Made by a program: the position numbers and the translations under genes. DNA of 64,000 bases from contig NZ_CP067041.1 in assembly GCF_016599855.1 (NCBI RefSeq), positions 1,984,001-2,048,000 on the forward strand. Reading direction: 5' to 3'. Numbering within the stretch: position 1 is the first letter of the stretch; the number at the start of each line of letters is the position of its first letter. This DNA is from Bradyrhizobium diazoefficiens (GTDB lineage Bacteria > Pseudomonadota > Alphaproteobacteria > Rhizobiales > Xanthobacteraceae). Of the stretch, positions 53,916-63,130 are shown piece after piece. The notes beneath the pieces were generated by a model. It was given only the letters and a program-made list of their open reading frames with translations, was not told the DNA's origin and did not search any database.

Positions 53916-54419
53916 TCAGTTCACGCCGAGGAAGTCGCGCTTGCCGATCTCGACGCCATTGTGACGCAAAATGCCGTGGGCGGTCGTGGCGTGGAAATAG
54001 AAGTTCGGCAGCGAGACCGCGCTCAGGAATTGCTGGCCCTTCAACGTCATGGTCCGGTCGGGGCCGACCGGGAAGGTGACGTCCTTGCTGTCCGCACCTT
54101 CGAACTGCTCGGGCTTGAACGACTTCACATAGTCGATCGTCTTCGCCAGCCGTTGCTTTAACTCCTCGAAGGTCTTCTCGGTGTCGGGCATCGAGGGCAC
54201 GTCGCTGTGCGTGAGCCGTGCGCAGCCCTTGCTGGCGAAATCGCTGACGAGCTGGATCTGCTTCGATAGCGGCAGCATATCCGGGAAAAGGCGGGAGCCG
54301 AGCAGGACGCTGGGGTCGATCTTTTTGGCCGCGCAATGCGCCTCGGCCTTGGTCAGCAGGCCGGTCAGGCTGTTCAGCATTTGCAGGTAAGCGGGGACGA
54401 CGGCGTCGTAGAAGGACAT
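53916..54419 (-). CDS. DUF1993 family protein
   Basis: This 167-residue helical protein has SFYDAVVPAYLQMLNSL at the start, MLPLSKQIQLVSDFASKG and a C-terminal LPNFYFHATTAHGILRHNG, which match the DUF1993 (DinB-like four-helix) group. His residues in the last motif could bind a metal as in DinB proteins, but no activity is established. It has a single transcription unit with a hairpin at the end. Confidence 0.88.
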   Translation of the reverse strand: MSFYDAVVPAYLQMLNSLTGLLTKAEAHCAAKKIDPSVLLGSRLFPDMLPLSKQIQLVSDFASKGCARLTHSDVPSMPDTEKTFEELKQRLAKTIDYVKSFKPEQFEGADSKDVTFPVGPDRTMTLKGQQFLSAVSLPNFYFHATTAHGILRHNGVEIGKRDFLGVN

Positions 54420-54528
54420 GTGATGCTCGCTTCAATGGTGGGAGATATCAGGAGGAAACCTGAGCCACTCACATGGGGGGCTCATGGAATAATACAATCA
54501 CGGAAACGGCTTGTGCGGTGCGATAATT

Positions 54529-55830
54529 CTATCGCAGCACCCCCGCCGGCTGCACCTGTGCCGTGCCGCCGCGCATCCGGGCCAGAAGCTCAGCGGTCGG
54601 CCACGAATCGGCCGGCAGGCCGTATTTGATCTGCATCGCCTTCACGGCGGCGCGGCTCTGCTGGCCCAGCACGCCGTCGACCTTGCCGACATTGAAGCCG
54701 GCTCGGACCAGAAGCTGCTGCAATTGCTTCAGTTCATTGAACGGCAGTTGCGTGACCTGCCCGGCAGGCCTGCGCATCGGCGCTGCGCCCGCAATGCGCG
54801 AGGCGAGATAGCCCGCGGTGGTGGAATAGATCAGCGAGTTATTCCATTCGGTATAGGCTGCGAAATTCGCGTACGCCATGAACGCCGGCCCAAAGCGTCC
54901 CATCGGCAGCAGCACGGACGCCGCCAGATTGTCGTTCGGCAGCGGGCGGCCGTCGGGATAGGTGACGCCGAACTGCGCCCATTTCGAGCGCGGCAGCTGC
55001 ACGCTGAGGTCGGTCTGATCCCATGGCAGGCTCTGCGGCACCTTGATCTCTTCCAGCCACGGCTCGCCGCGCCGCCACTTCAAGCCGTTGGCGATGTAGT
55101 TCGCAGTCGAGCCGATCACGTCGTCCTCGCTGCGGAGCAGATCGCGCCGTCCGTCGCCGTCATAGTCGACGGCGTAATTGACGTAATGCGTCGGCAGGAA
55201 CTGCGTCTGGCCGAGCTCGCCGGCCCAGGAGCCGATCATCTCGTCGGGCGTGAGATCGCCGCGGTCGATGATTTTCAGCGCGGCGATGGTCTCGTTCACG
55301 AACATCTCCGAGCGCCGGCAGTCATAGGCAAGCGATACCAGCGATCTCAGCGTCGGCAGATTACCCATGTTGGCGCCGAAATCGCTCTCGAGCCCCCAGA
55401 ACGCGGCGATCACTGCCGGCGGCACGCCATATTCCTTCTCGGCGCGCGCGAACGCCGCCGCGTGTCGCTTGATGTGCTGCTGGCCGTTCTGCATCCGATA
55501 GGGCGCGGCCATGCGACCGGCAAATTCGGTGAAGAGTTGGCCGAATACGCGCTGACCGCGATCGCGGTTGACGATGCCCTGATCGTAAACGAGGTAGGGC
55601 GAAGCCTCCGCGATCGTTCGCTGCGACACGCCCGCGGCGACCGCCTGCTGTTTCACCTCGGCGAGGAAGCGATCGAAGCTCGCCCCATTGTGGCACGACG
55701 CCGCGCGCGGCGAGGGCGCGGTGGTTCTGGGCGCGAGGGGCCTTGCGGGTGGTGGCGTGAACTGGGCAAAGGCGGGAAGGGAGAGCGCGAACAGAGCGGC
55801 GGCCGCGATCGCAAATCGGGTCTTGGACAT
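54529..55830 (-). CDS. Lytic murein transglycosylase with peptidoglycan-binding domain
   Basis: This 433-residue exported enzyme cuts peptidoglycan glycan strands in the periplasm. A signal peptide (cleavage after AFA near residue 22) is followed by a Pro-rich linker. The MltB-type SLT domain (about 50-340) has the catalytic Glu148 in AAFWGLESDFGANMG, the GELGQTQFLP motif and NYAVDYDGDGRRDLL. A C-terminal PG_binding_1 domain (about 365-425: LQQLLVRAGFNVGKVDGVLG) anchors it to the wall. No lipobox is seen, so it is probably soluble in the periplasm. It is divergent from htpX. Confidence 0.94.
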   Translation of the reverse strand: MSKTRFAIAAAALFALSLPAFAQFTPPPARPLAPRTTAPSPRAASCHNGASFDRFLAEVKQQAVAAGVSQRTIAEASPYLVYDQGIVNRDRGQRVFGQLFTEFAGRMAAPYRMQNGQQHIKRHAAAFARAEKEYGVPPAVIAAFWGLESDFGANMGNLPTLRSLVSLAYDCRRSEMFVNETIAALKIIDRGDLTPDEMIGSWAGELGQTQFLPTHYVNYAVDYDGDGRRDLLRSEDDVIGSTANYIANGLKWRRGEPWLEEIKVPQSLPWDQTDLSVQLPRSKWAQFGVTYPDGRPLPNDNLAASVLLPMGRFGPAFMAYANFAAYTEWNNSLIYSTTAGYLASRIAGAAPMRRPAGQVTQLPFNELKQLQQLLVRAGFNVGKVDGVLGQQSRAAVKAMQIKYGLPADSWPTAELLARMRGGTAQVQPAGVLR

Positions 55831-56016
55831 GAGGTTTCCGGAGGGGGAGAAGACGCGAGGATTTCTTGACGAAGTTTAATGGAATGATCGGGCTCAAGCC
55901 AGCGCCGCGGCTCCGCGACGCACCCTGAAACCTTGCGTCCGGACCGGCGTCATCCCTACCTGATCTTGGCCGGCCTGCAACGCTTTCAGCGGCCATGGCC
56001 GGCTCTGGAGGCGGCC

Positions 56017-56961
56017 ATGAACTATCTGCGTACCGCAATGCTTCTTGCAGGCCTGACCGCCCTGTTCATGGGGGTGGGTTATCTGATCGGCGGTGCCGCC
56101 GGCGCCATGATCGCGCTCGTCATTGCGGCGGCGACCAATCTTTTCACCTACTGGAACTCCGACCGCATGGTGCTCTCGATGTACGGCGCCCATCAGGTCG
56201 ACCGCCAAAGCGCACCCGAGCTGGTCGGCCTCGTTGCCGAGCTTGCGGGCCGCGCAGGCCTGCCGATGCCGCGCGTGTTCGTGATGGACGAGGCGCAGCC
56301 CAACGCGTTCGCGACCGGGCGTAATCCCGAGAATGCCGCAGTCGCCGTTACCACCGGTCTGATGCACCAGCTCAGCCGCGAGGAGCTTGCCGGCGTGATC
56401 GCGCATGAGCTCGCTCATATCAAGCATCACGACACGCTGCTGATGACTGTTACCGCGACCATTGCGGGCGCCATCTCCATGCTGGCGCAGTTCGGCATGT
56501 TCTTCGGCGGCAACCGCGACAATAACGGTCCCGGCATCGTCGGCTCGATCCTGATGATGATCCTGGCGCCGCTCGGGGCGATGCTGGTGCAGATGGCGAT
56601 CAGCCGCACCCGCGAATACGCCGCCGACAATCTCGGCGCGCGCATTGCGGGACAGCCGATGTGGCTGGCGTCGGCGCTGGTGAAGATCGAGGGCGCCGCA
56701 CATCAGGTCCCGAATGTCGAGGCCGAACGAAATCCAGCGACCGCGCATATGTTCATCATCAACCCGCTATCGGGCCATGGCGTCGACAATCTCTTCGCCA
56801 CGCATCCCTCGACGCAGAACCGCATCGCGGCGCTTCAGCAACTCGCGTCCGAGCTCGGCACGCGGGCCACACCATCGGTCGGTGCCAACGAAAACTATCC
56901 GCCGCAGGGCCCATGGGGCCGCTCGTCCTCGCGGGGGCCTTCTCGTGGACCTTGGGGCTGA
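56017..56961 (+). CDS. htpX: Membrane zinc protease HtpX
   Basis: HtpX degrades misfolded membrane proteins. The 314-residue product has two N-terminal membrane helices and the zinc motif HELAH (His130, Glu131, His134). Two further helices follow, then a third ligand, Glu200, in [13 protein letters not shown]. The C-terminal tail is Gly/Arg/Ser/Trp-rich ([17 protein letters not shown]). The ATG at 56017 begins the first helix; the open frame upstream to 55933 is unsupported. Its length is slightly above the usual ~290. Confidence 0.94.
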   Translation: MNYLRTAMLLAGLTALFMGVGYLIGGAAGAMIALVIAAATNLFTYWNSDRMVLSMYGAHQVDRQSAPELVGLVAELAGRAGLPMPRVFVMDEAQPNAFATGRNPENAAVAVTTGLMHQLSREELAGVIAHELAHIKHHDTLLMTVTATIAGAISMLAQFGMFFGGNRDNNGPGIVGSILMMILAPLGAMLVQMAISRTREYAADNLGARIAGQPMWLASALVKIEGAAHQVPNVEAERNPATAHMFIINPLSGHGVDNLFATHPSTQNRIAALQQLASELGTRATPSVGANENYPPQGPWGRSSSRGPSRGPWG

Positions 56962-57096
56962 GACGGAGCCCGTCGGATTTTAGCTGGCTTTGTGACCTGG
57001 CGCACACAGCGTCGACTTGGCCAGTGCTAACACCTCATCGAGAGTGCTTCCTTCGAAAGGGGAGTGTGGCTGGCCCGTCGCCGGTCACCGTCGAAG

Positions 57097-57738
57097 ATGA
57101 CCAGAGCTGCCGTGCCATTGTTGATCGCCCTGGGCGTGGCCATTGGCCTGTCCACGCATACGGTCGTGAATTGCGGCGACGAGGACGAGCCTGACATCTG
57201 CTCGGCCGTGATCGGCTTCTCGCCGTTTCGCGGCTCCCTGATTGCCTTCGCCTATGAGGGGCGCGGGCGGATCGCGCTGCGCCACGGCGACAACGGCCGG
57301 GCGATCGCCGATTTCAACGAGGCCATCCACCTCAATCCCAACCGTGCCTCGCTCTACCGCGACCGCGCGCAGGCGTACCGGCGGAACGGCGATTTGGGCC
57401 TTGCGATCGCCGATTATGATGAGGCCATCGCGCTGGATCCCAAGCCCGCGGCGCCCTATCACGAGCGCGGCCTCGCGCTCGCTGCAAAGGGCGATCTCGA
57501 TCGCGCGATCCTGAGCTTCAGCACAGCGGTCCGCCTTGATCCGACGGACCCGCAGTATCGCTTCGACCGCGGCCTTGCGCTTCTGGCCCGCGGCCAGGCC
57601 GATGATGCCCGCGCAGATCTCGAAGCCGCCGCTACGTTGCCGCCCGGCAAGGACGGCCGCGCACGCGACGCCGCGCGCGCCAAACTCGCTGAGCTTGCCC
57701 GCGCCGAGCCGACCCAGGTCTCCACACCGCGGCGGTGA
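57097..57738 (+). CDS. Exported TPR-repeat protein
   Basis: This 213-residue protein has an N-terminal hydrophobic segment (AAVPLLIALGVAIGLS) that looks like a signal or anchor. Three TPR units follow at about 60-165 (AIADFNEAIHLNPNRASLYR, AIADYDEAIALDPKPAAPYH, AILSFSTAVRLDPTDPQYR). Two cysteines lie between them. It could be a periplasmic scaffold, but the partner is unknown. A GTG at 57064 is an alternative start; I chose the ATG because it directly precedes the hydrophobic segment. Confidence 0.85.
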   Translation: MTRAAVPLLIALGVAIGLSTHTVVNCGDEDEPDICSAVIGFSPFRGSLIAFAYEGRGRIALRHGDNGRAIADFNEAIHLNPNRASLYRDRAQAYRRNGDLGLAIADYDEAIALDPKPAAPYHERGLALAAKGDLDRAILSFSTAVRLDPTDPQYRFDRGLALLARGQADDARADLEAAATLPPGKDGRARDAARAKLAELARAEPTQVSTPRR

Positions 57739-57770
57739 GATCTTGCCGCCAGCGGATAGAGGCGGCGGGC

Positions 57771-58124
57771 TTACTTCGCCTTCTTGGCTTTGGCCTTCTT
57801 CGCCTTTGCAGCCTTCTTCACCGGCTTGTCCTTGGCCGGCTTCTCCGCCTTCGCCTCGACGGGCGTGCTGGCGGCTAGCCGCATGGCGCGGGCGTAGCTG
57901 TCGGCGACGTTGTCTGCGGACATCTGGAGGCGCCGGGCGGCGGCGGTCGCCTGCTCCATCGTGACCTTGGCCATCATCTTGAAGCTAGTGCCGGTCTCTT
58001 TGCCCTTGGCCTTGGCCGCGAGACCGTTGAAACGATCCCGCCGCTCCTTGGCGCGGGACATCAGGCCCGTATGCAGCTGTCTGGCCAGTTGCCGGATCAC
58101 GACATCCAGGTCGGCGTCCGCCAT
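57771..58124 (-). CDS. Small protein with histone-H1-like Lys/Ala tail
   Basis: This 117-residue protein has an N-terminal part of about 85 residues predicted mainly helical (LDVVIRQLARQLHTGLMSRA, EQATAAARRLQMSADNVADS). It ends in a ~30-residue Lys/Ala/Pro tail (KPVKKAAKAKKAKAKKAK). Such tails bind DNA or RNA non-specifically in H1-like and nucleoid proteins. No known DNA-binding fold is clear in the N-terminal part, so the call is by composition. It is convergent with the TPR gene. Confidence 0.8.
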   Translation of the reverse strand: MADADLDVVIRQLARQLHTGLMSRAKERRDRFNGLAAKAKGKETGTSFKMMAKVTMEQATAAARRLQMSADNVADSYARAMRLAASTPVEAKAEKPAKDKPVKKAAKAKKAKAKKAK

Positions 58125-58240
58125 GTCTTCTATCCTCTTCGAAACATTCCCAATCGATGCGGCGGGACTATGCAGATCAGCCCCCGCCTTGGCAATTCCC
58201 GCCAGGCCGTCATCCGCAGCTTCCGGTTTACAAAACAGAA

Positions 58241-58263
58241 AAGCCGCGCATTTCGCGCGGCTT
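58241..58263. terminator. Rho-independent terminator after the HExxH gene
   Basis: The 9-bp stem AAGCCGCGC with GCGCGGCTT and an ATTTC loop is followed, in the leftward direction, by TTCTGTTTTG. Confidence 0.85.
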
Positions 58264-58300
58264 CTGGTATTGGCTTGGCGCGAGGTGCGCTGTGGCGGCC

Positions 58301-59110
58301 TTACTTCAGCGAGGCGACCGGTCCGGCTGACGCCGCCGGATCGGGGTCGAAGCCGAACACGCCGACCAGGTATTTGTAATAGTCGGGCATCTTCTCTTTG
58401 AGCGCCTCGCGGGTCTTGGGATCCTGGTAGTCACTCTTTCCGGCCAGGAAGATGCTGGCGGTCACGGCAAAGAACTCCATGTGATTCTTCATCGCATAGG
58501 CGTCCTTGGGCAGCAGCTCCTTGGACTTGGCATAGGCAAAATAGCTGATCACGCCCTTGTTGGCGTAGCCGTCCGGCAGCAGCCGCGCGTGATAGGCGTG
58601 CAGCATCTCGTGGAGCAGCACGGCCTCTTTCTCGTAACGCATCATGTCCGGCCGGACCATGATCACGCCGAGCCCGGAATCGACGGCGAGGTCGACGGCG
58701 TTCGGATTGGTCCAGCGCTGCTTGTCGTGGTCCCACACCGTCAACGTGCGCGGCGTGGTGCGCTGGATATCCGGCGTGACCCTGCCGTAGCACGCGGTCG
58801 CGGCGCCTTCGTCAAGGCAGGCGAGCTCGCTCGCGATGATTGGGACGGTATGGAAGAAGCGCAACACCCGCGGCGAGAGGCCGGCAGCCTCGACGACGTC
58901 GATCTGCTGTTTCAGATTGTCCGTAAGCTTGTCGAGGTCCTTGCGATCGGACGCCTCCGACACGTCGAACATGTAGCCGCGGTAGCTCTGGAAGCCCGGC
59001 GGCAGCGCCTGCTGGGCACCAGCGGACGCAGTGTCGAGCGAGCCGGCGTTGGACGGATTGGCGAACAGCGCGCCGGCAATGGTCGCGGTCAGCAGCAACG
59101 CAATGCGCAT
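58301..59110 (-). CDS. Exported HExxH protein, putative zinc metallopeptidase
   Basis: This 269-residue protein has a signal peptide (cleavage near residue 22). A domain centred on LLHEMLHAYH follows, which gives His167, Glu168 and His171, with a possible third ligand at Glu212 in HMEFFAVTASIF. The pattern fits a gluzincin-like protease similar to lethal-factor-like (ATLF-type) domains, but I cannot place it in a named family with certainty. Three cysteines precede the zinc site. It is likely periplasmic or secreted. It is transcribed alone, with a terminator at 58241. Confidence 0.8.
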   Translation of the reverse strand: MRIALLLTATIAGALFANPSNAGSLDTASAGAQQALPPGFQSYRGYMFDVSEASDRKDLDKLTDNLKQQIDVVEAAGLSPRVLRFFHTVPIIASELACLDEGAATACYGRVTPDIQRTTPRTLTVWDHDKQRWTNPNAVDLAVDSGLGVIMVRPDMMRYEKEAVLLHEMLHAYHARLLPDGYANKGVISYFAYAKSKELLPKDAYAMKNHMEFFAVTASIFLAGKSDYQDPKTREALKEKMPDYYKYLVGVFGFDPDPAASAGPVASLK

Positions 59111-59335
59111 GATGAACCCCCTGATGTCACTTCACGCGGCAGGATAGGCTGCCGTTGTTTGCGAAAAGTGAGTGGGGCGAGACTAAGGCAGCGATGTTGA
59201 AGCGTGCTTAATCCTTGGTTGTAGATCGCGGAAGTGGATTAGGGCAGGGTTAACCAAGCCGTAGATCGGGTGCGCGCTTCGGCGTAACATGCCTTCGGGT
59301 ACCAAGCCCCACATTTCGAGCCGCAGGAGGATGCC

Positions 59336-59629
59336 ATGTATGCCGCCATCCGTCAGGCCAAGGCGAAGAGCGGAAGCGCCGAAGAGCTGGCGCGCCGCAT
59401 CAAGGACGGCGCCGTTCCGATCATCAGCGATGTCGACGGCTTCAGGGCCTATTACGTGGTCTATGCCGGCGACGACACGGTCACCGCGATCTCCATCTTC
59501 GACAAGTTCGAGCAGGCCGAGGAGGCAAACAAGCGCGCCATCGCATGGATCGAGCGGGATCTGGGCTCGCTGCTCGCCGGCCATGCCAGCGCTGCTGCGG
59601 GGCCGGTGATCGTGCATACGCTGGCGTGA
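59336..59629 (+). CDS. Small protein, possible dimeric alpha/beta-barrel
   Basis: This 97-residue protein begins MYAAIRQAKAKSGSAEELAR and contains FRAYYVVYAGDDTVTAISIF. That is reminiscent of the ABM/dimeric alpha-beta-barrel group, which covers small monooxygenases and unknowns. CAGGAGGA before the ATG is a strong ribosome site. No catalytic residues are recognisable. Confidence 0.75.
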   Translation: MYAAIRQAKAKSGSAEELARRIKDGAVPIISDVDGFRAYYVVYAGDDTVTAISIFDKFEQAEEANKRAIAWIERDLGSLLAGHASAAAGPVIVHTLA

Positions 59630-59640
59630 CAGTGGCAGTT

Positions 59641-59779
59641 TCGTGCCCCGGACGCAGCGCAGCGCCTCTTTGGCGGTGCGCTGCAGAGCCGGGGCCCAGG
59701 CCGCAGTGTACTGCATGGCTCGCTGGGTCCCGGCTCTGCGCAGCAGCGGAAGAGCGCTGCAGCGCGTCCGGGACGCGAG
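59641..59779. repeat. Large imperfect palindromic intergenic element
   Basis: The outer arms TCGTGCCCCGGACGC and GCGTCCGGGACGCGA, and the inner arms AGAGCCGGGGCCCA (59685-59698) and TGGGTCCCGGCTCT (59724-59737), are near reverse complements. The element separates two convergent genes. It resembles in organisation the elements at 2181, 33148 and 39895, but has different ends. Confidence 0.75.
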
Positions 59780-59790
59780 ACCTGCTCCCC

Positions 59791-61236
59791 TCACAACTCC
59801 CTCGCATTCGAGAACGCGAAACTCGACACCCTCCGCGTCGTCTCGTCCAAAATCAGCGTACGCGTGATCGGCGGCTCGGCGCGCTGGGCGCAGTTTTCGC
59901 GTTCGCAGAGTCGGCAGTTGACGCCGATCGGCGTGCCCTCTGTTTTTTCCAGATCCATGCCGGCGGCATAGACCAGGCGGGCGGCATGACGGATCTCGCA
60001 ACCGAGACCGATGGCGAAGCGCGGCTGCGGCAGCGGGTGCGGCGCGACCGGGCGACGCACCATCTGCGCGATCGAGAAATAGCGCGTGCCGTCGGGTAGC
60101 TCGATCACCTGCTTCAACAGGCGATCCGGCGTGTCGAAGGTCGAGTGCACGTTCCACAGCGGACAGGTGCCGCCAAATTTCGAGAACGGGAACGTGCCGG
60201 AGGAAAAACGCTTCGACACGTTGCCGGCATTGTCGACGCGCAGCAGGAAGAACGGAATGCCGCGCGCATTCGGCCGCTGCAACGTGGTCAGCCGATGACA
60301 GACCTGCTCGAAGCCGGAATTGAAGCGCTGCGCCAGCACATGGATGTCGTAGTTGAGCGCTTCGGCGGCGGCGAGGAAGGCCGGGTAGGGCATCATCACG
60401 CTAGCTGCAAAGTAATTGCCGAGCGTGATGCGGAACAGCCGGCGCGGCGCGTCGTCGAGCGGGCCGGCACGGCCGATGATGGTCTCCAGGGCTTGTGCGC
60501 ATTCGCCAAGCCCGAGCTGGAAGGCGAGCTGGAAGGAGCGGCCGGGCGGATCGACCAGCTCGGAGATCAGCAGCTGGCGGCGATGGCGGTCGAAGCGCCG
60601 CAGCGTCTCGCGCATCACGTCCACGGGCATGATGCGCGTCTGGATCGAATGCTTTTCGCGCAGTCGCGCCACGAGCGCGGCATAGAGCCCTTCGGCCGGC
60701 ACGTTCAATTCATCGCGAAGAGTCTCGGCGGCCTGCTCGAGCTCCGGAAAATAGTTGCGGTTGGCCTCGATCAGCTCACGCACGCGCTCGACCGGATTGG
60801 CCTCATAGCGCGTGCCGACGTCGCGGTCGGCCATCTGGGCCGCCGCCAGCGTCTCGCCCTGTCGCGCTTCGGTGTAGGCCGCATAGAGACGTTGCAGCGC
60901 GTGGGTGACGCCGGGACAGAGCTCGGCGAGATCGCGCAGCTCCTGCTTGGGAACGTCGATCTGGCGGAACAGCGGATCGGAGAAGATCTCGTTCAGCTCG
61001 GCGAAGAAGCGGTCCTCGTCGGCAGTCGCGAGGTCGCGCAGATCCAGGTCGTAGGTTTCGGCCAGCCGCAGCAGGATCTGCGCGGTCACCGGGCGCTGGT
61101 TCCGTTCGATCAGATTGACATAGCTCGGTGAGATACCAAGCCCCTCGGCGATCTGCGTCTGGGACAGTCCCAATTGCTGCCGGATCCGCCGGAAGCGCGG
61201 GCCGACGAACAGTTTCTTCCCGGACTCGGCGGGCAT
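59791..61236 (-). CDS. Short-chain fatty-acyl regulator (ScfR/RamB type)
   Basis: This 481-residue regulator of the ScfR/RamB/PrpC-regulator group has an N-terminal HTH of the XRE type at about residues 10-65 (FRRIRQQLGLSQTQIAEGLG, SPSYVNLIERNQRPV). A central IrrE-like region and a C-terminal domain with a conserved cysteine cluster (CRLCERENCAQRAEPPI) follow. These proteins sense acyl-CoA state and control acetate, propionate and glyoxylate genes. GGGAGG seven bases before the ATG at 61236 decides this start over the frame opening at 61287. It is divergent from aceA and probably controls it. Confidence 0.92.
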   Translation of the reverse strand: MPAESGKKLFVGPRFRRIRQQLGLSQTQIAEGLGISPSYVNLIERNQRPVTAQILLRLAETYDLDLRDLATADEDRFFAELNEIFSDPLFRQIDVPKQELRDLAELCPGVTHALQRLYAAYTEARQGETLAAAQMADRDVGTRYEANPVERVRELIEANRNYFPELEQAAETLRDELNVPAEGLYAALVARLREKHSIQTRIMPVDVMRETLRRFDRHRRQLLISELVDPPGRSFQLAFQLGLGECAQALETIIGRAGPLDDAPRRLFRITLGNYFAASVMMPYPAFLAAAEALNYDIHVLAQRFNSGFEQVCHRLTTLQRPNARGIPFFLLRVDNAGNVSKRFSSGTFPFSKFGGTCPLWNVHSTFDTPDRLLKQVIELPDGTRYFSIAQMVRRPVAPHPLPQPRFAIGLGCEIRHAARLVYAAGMDLEKTEGTPIGVNCRLCERENCAQRAEPPITRTLILDETTRRVSSFAFSNAREL

Positions 61237-61288
61237 TTTCAGGCCTCCCAAAGGAACCACAGGTGCATCAAGGCCGAATTTGACCATA

Positions 61289-61339
61289 TTTTACAAAATT
61301 TTACAAAGTGACATGTATTACAATATCTGATATTACATG
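61289..61339. promoter_or_regulatory. Candidate regulatory sites between scfR-like gene and aceA
   Basis: Two direct repeats, TTTTACAAA, start at 61289 and 61299. Next to them is a dyad, AATATC-T-GATATT (61322-61334), framed by CATGTA (61312-61317) and TACATG (61334-61339). The region is AT-rich against a GC-rich background and lies between the divergent starts. Assignment to this regulator is inferred from position. Confidence 0.6.
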
Positions 61340-61472
61340 ACATCACCATTCGAATACAAGGTCTCTATACGAACTTCTCTTTCTGGCGTTTAGCTCATGA
61401 CACGCATTTCGCAATGCACTGTCAAAAATGTCGATGACAAGCATCGCTGGCGTCAGCGAAAGGATCGGACAC

Positions 61473-63107
61473 ATGAACTACCAGCCCCGCGGCATCAATA
61501 CCCTCCAGGGCCCGGCCTCGTATCAGAGCGAGATCGACGCAGCCCAGGCGCTCCTCGAGACCAAGCCGACCTGGAACGGGGTGACGGCCGAGGCCGTCGC
61601 GCGCATGCGCCTGCAGAACCGCTTCAAGACCGGTCTGGACATCGCCCGCTACACCGCGGCGCTGATGCGGGCCGACATGGCGGCCTATGACGCCGATCCC
61701 ACCAAGTACACGCAGTCGCTGGGCTGCTGGCACGGCTTCATCGCGCAGCAGAAGCTGATCTCGGTCAAGAAGCATTTCGGCGGCAAAACCGATCGCCGTT
61801 ATCTCTATCTCTCCGGCTGGATGATCGCGGCGCTGCGCTCCGAGTTCGGTCCGCTGCCCGACCAGTCGATGCACGAGAAGACCTCGGTGCCGGCGCTGAT
61901 CGAGGAACTCTACACCTTCCTCCGCCAGGCGGATTCCCGTGAACTCAACGACATCTTCCGCGCGCTCGACAAGGCGCGCAAGGAAGGCGACAAGACCCGC
62001 GAGACCGAACTGATCGCGAAAATCGACAACTTCCAGACCCACGTCGTGCCCGTCATCGCCGACATCGATGCCGGCTTCGGCAATGCCGAGGCGACCTATC
62101 TGCTCGCCAAGAAGATGATCGAAGCGGGCGCCTGCGCGCTCCAGATCGAGAACCAGGTCTCCGATGAGAAGCAGTGCGGTCACCAGGATGGCAAGGTCAC
62201 CGTGCCGCACGAGGTGTTCATCGCTAAGATCCGCGCCTGCCGCCACGCCTTCCTCGAACTCGGCGTCGAAGACGGCATCATCGTCACCCGCACCGACTCG
62301 CTCGGCGCTGGCCTGACGCAGCAGATCGCCGTCAGCCACAAGCCCGGCGATATCGGTGATCTCTACAACAGCTTCCTCGACTGCGAGGAAGTGACGGCGG
62401 AGAACGCCCGCAACGGCGACGTCATCATCAACCGTAATGGCAAGATGATGCGTCCGAAGCGGCTGCCTTCCAATCTCTACCAGTTCCGTCCCGGCACGGG
62501 CGAAGACCGCTGCGTGCTCGACAGCATCACCTCGCTCCAGAACGGCGCGGACCTGTTGTGGATCGAGACCGAGAAGCCGCACATCGAGCAGATCGCCAAG
62601 ATGGTCGACCGCATTCGCAAGGTCATTCCGAACGCGAAGCTCGCCTACAACAACTCGCCGTCGTTCAACTGGACGCTCAACTTCCGTTGGCAGGTCTACG
62701 ACGCGATGAAGGAAGCGGGCAAGGATGTCAGCAAGTACAACCGCGCCGAACTGATGAAGCCGGAATACGATGACACGCCGCTGGCGATCGAAGCCGACGA
62801 GCGCATCCGCACCTTCCAGGCGGATTCGGCCAAGCGTGCCGGCATCTTCCATCACCTGATCACGCTGCCGACCTACCACACGGCCGCGCTGTCGACCGAC
62901 AATCTCGCCAGGGAATATTTCGGCGAGCAGGGCATGCTCGGCTACGTCAAGAACGTCCAGCGTCAGGAGATCCGTCAGGGTATCGCCTGCGCCAAGCATC
63001 AGAACATGGCCGGCTCCGATATCGGCGACGACCACAAGGAATACTTCGCCGGCGAGGCTGCCCTGAAGGCGGGCGGCGCCCACAACACGATGAACCAGTT
63101 CGGCTAA
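61473..63107 (+). CDS. aceA: Isocitrate lyase
   Basis: AceA splits isocitrate into glyoxylate and succinate in the glyoxylate shunt, needed for growth on acetate and fatty acids. The 544-residue product has the catalytic loop KQCGH (Cys235), IADIDAGFGNAEATYLLAK and NNSPSFNWTLNF. It is of the longer (~540-residue) form found in alphaproteobacteria. AAAGGA eight bases before the ATG fixes the start; the open frame upstream to 61428 is unsupported. It is followed by a DUF4170 gene after 23 bases and is divergent from the ScfR-type regulator. Confidence 0.96.
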   Translation: MNYQPRGINTLQGPASYQSEIDAAQALLETKPTWNGVTAEAVARMRLQNRFKTGLDIARYTAALMRADMAAYDADPTKYTQSLGCWHGFIAQQKLISVKKHFGGKTDRRYLYLSGWMIAALRSEFGPLPDQSMHEKTSVPALIEELYTFLRQADSRELNDIFRALDKARKEGDKTRETELIAKIDNFQTHVVPVIADIDAGFGNAEATYLLAKKMIEAGACALQIENQVSDEKQCGHQDGKVTVPHEVFIAKIRACRHAFLELGVEDGIIVTRTDSLGAGLTQQIAVSHKPGDIGDLYNSFLDCEEVTAENARNGDVIINRNGKMMRPKRLPSNLYQFRPGTGEDRCVLDSITSLQNGADLLWIETEKPHIEQIAKMVDRIRKVIPNAKLAYNNSPSFNWTLNFRWQVYDAMKEAGKDVSKYNRAELMKPEYDDTPLAIEADERIRTFQADSAKRAGIFHHLITLPTYHTAALSTDNLAREYFGEQGMLGYVKNVQRQEIRQGIACAKHQNMAGSDIGDDHKEYFAGEAALKAGGAHNTMNQFG

Positions 63108-63130
63108 CGCCACGTAGCAGGAGACTGACA

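Noticed and set aside
57745..57766. GCCGCC/GGCGGC hairpin between convergent genes as a terminator
   Set aside because: The stem is only six pairs and there is no T-run on either side.
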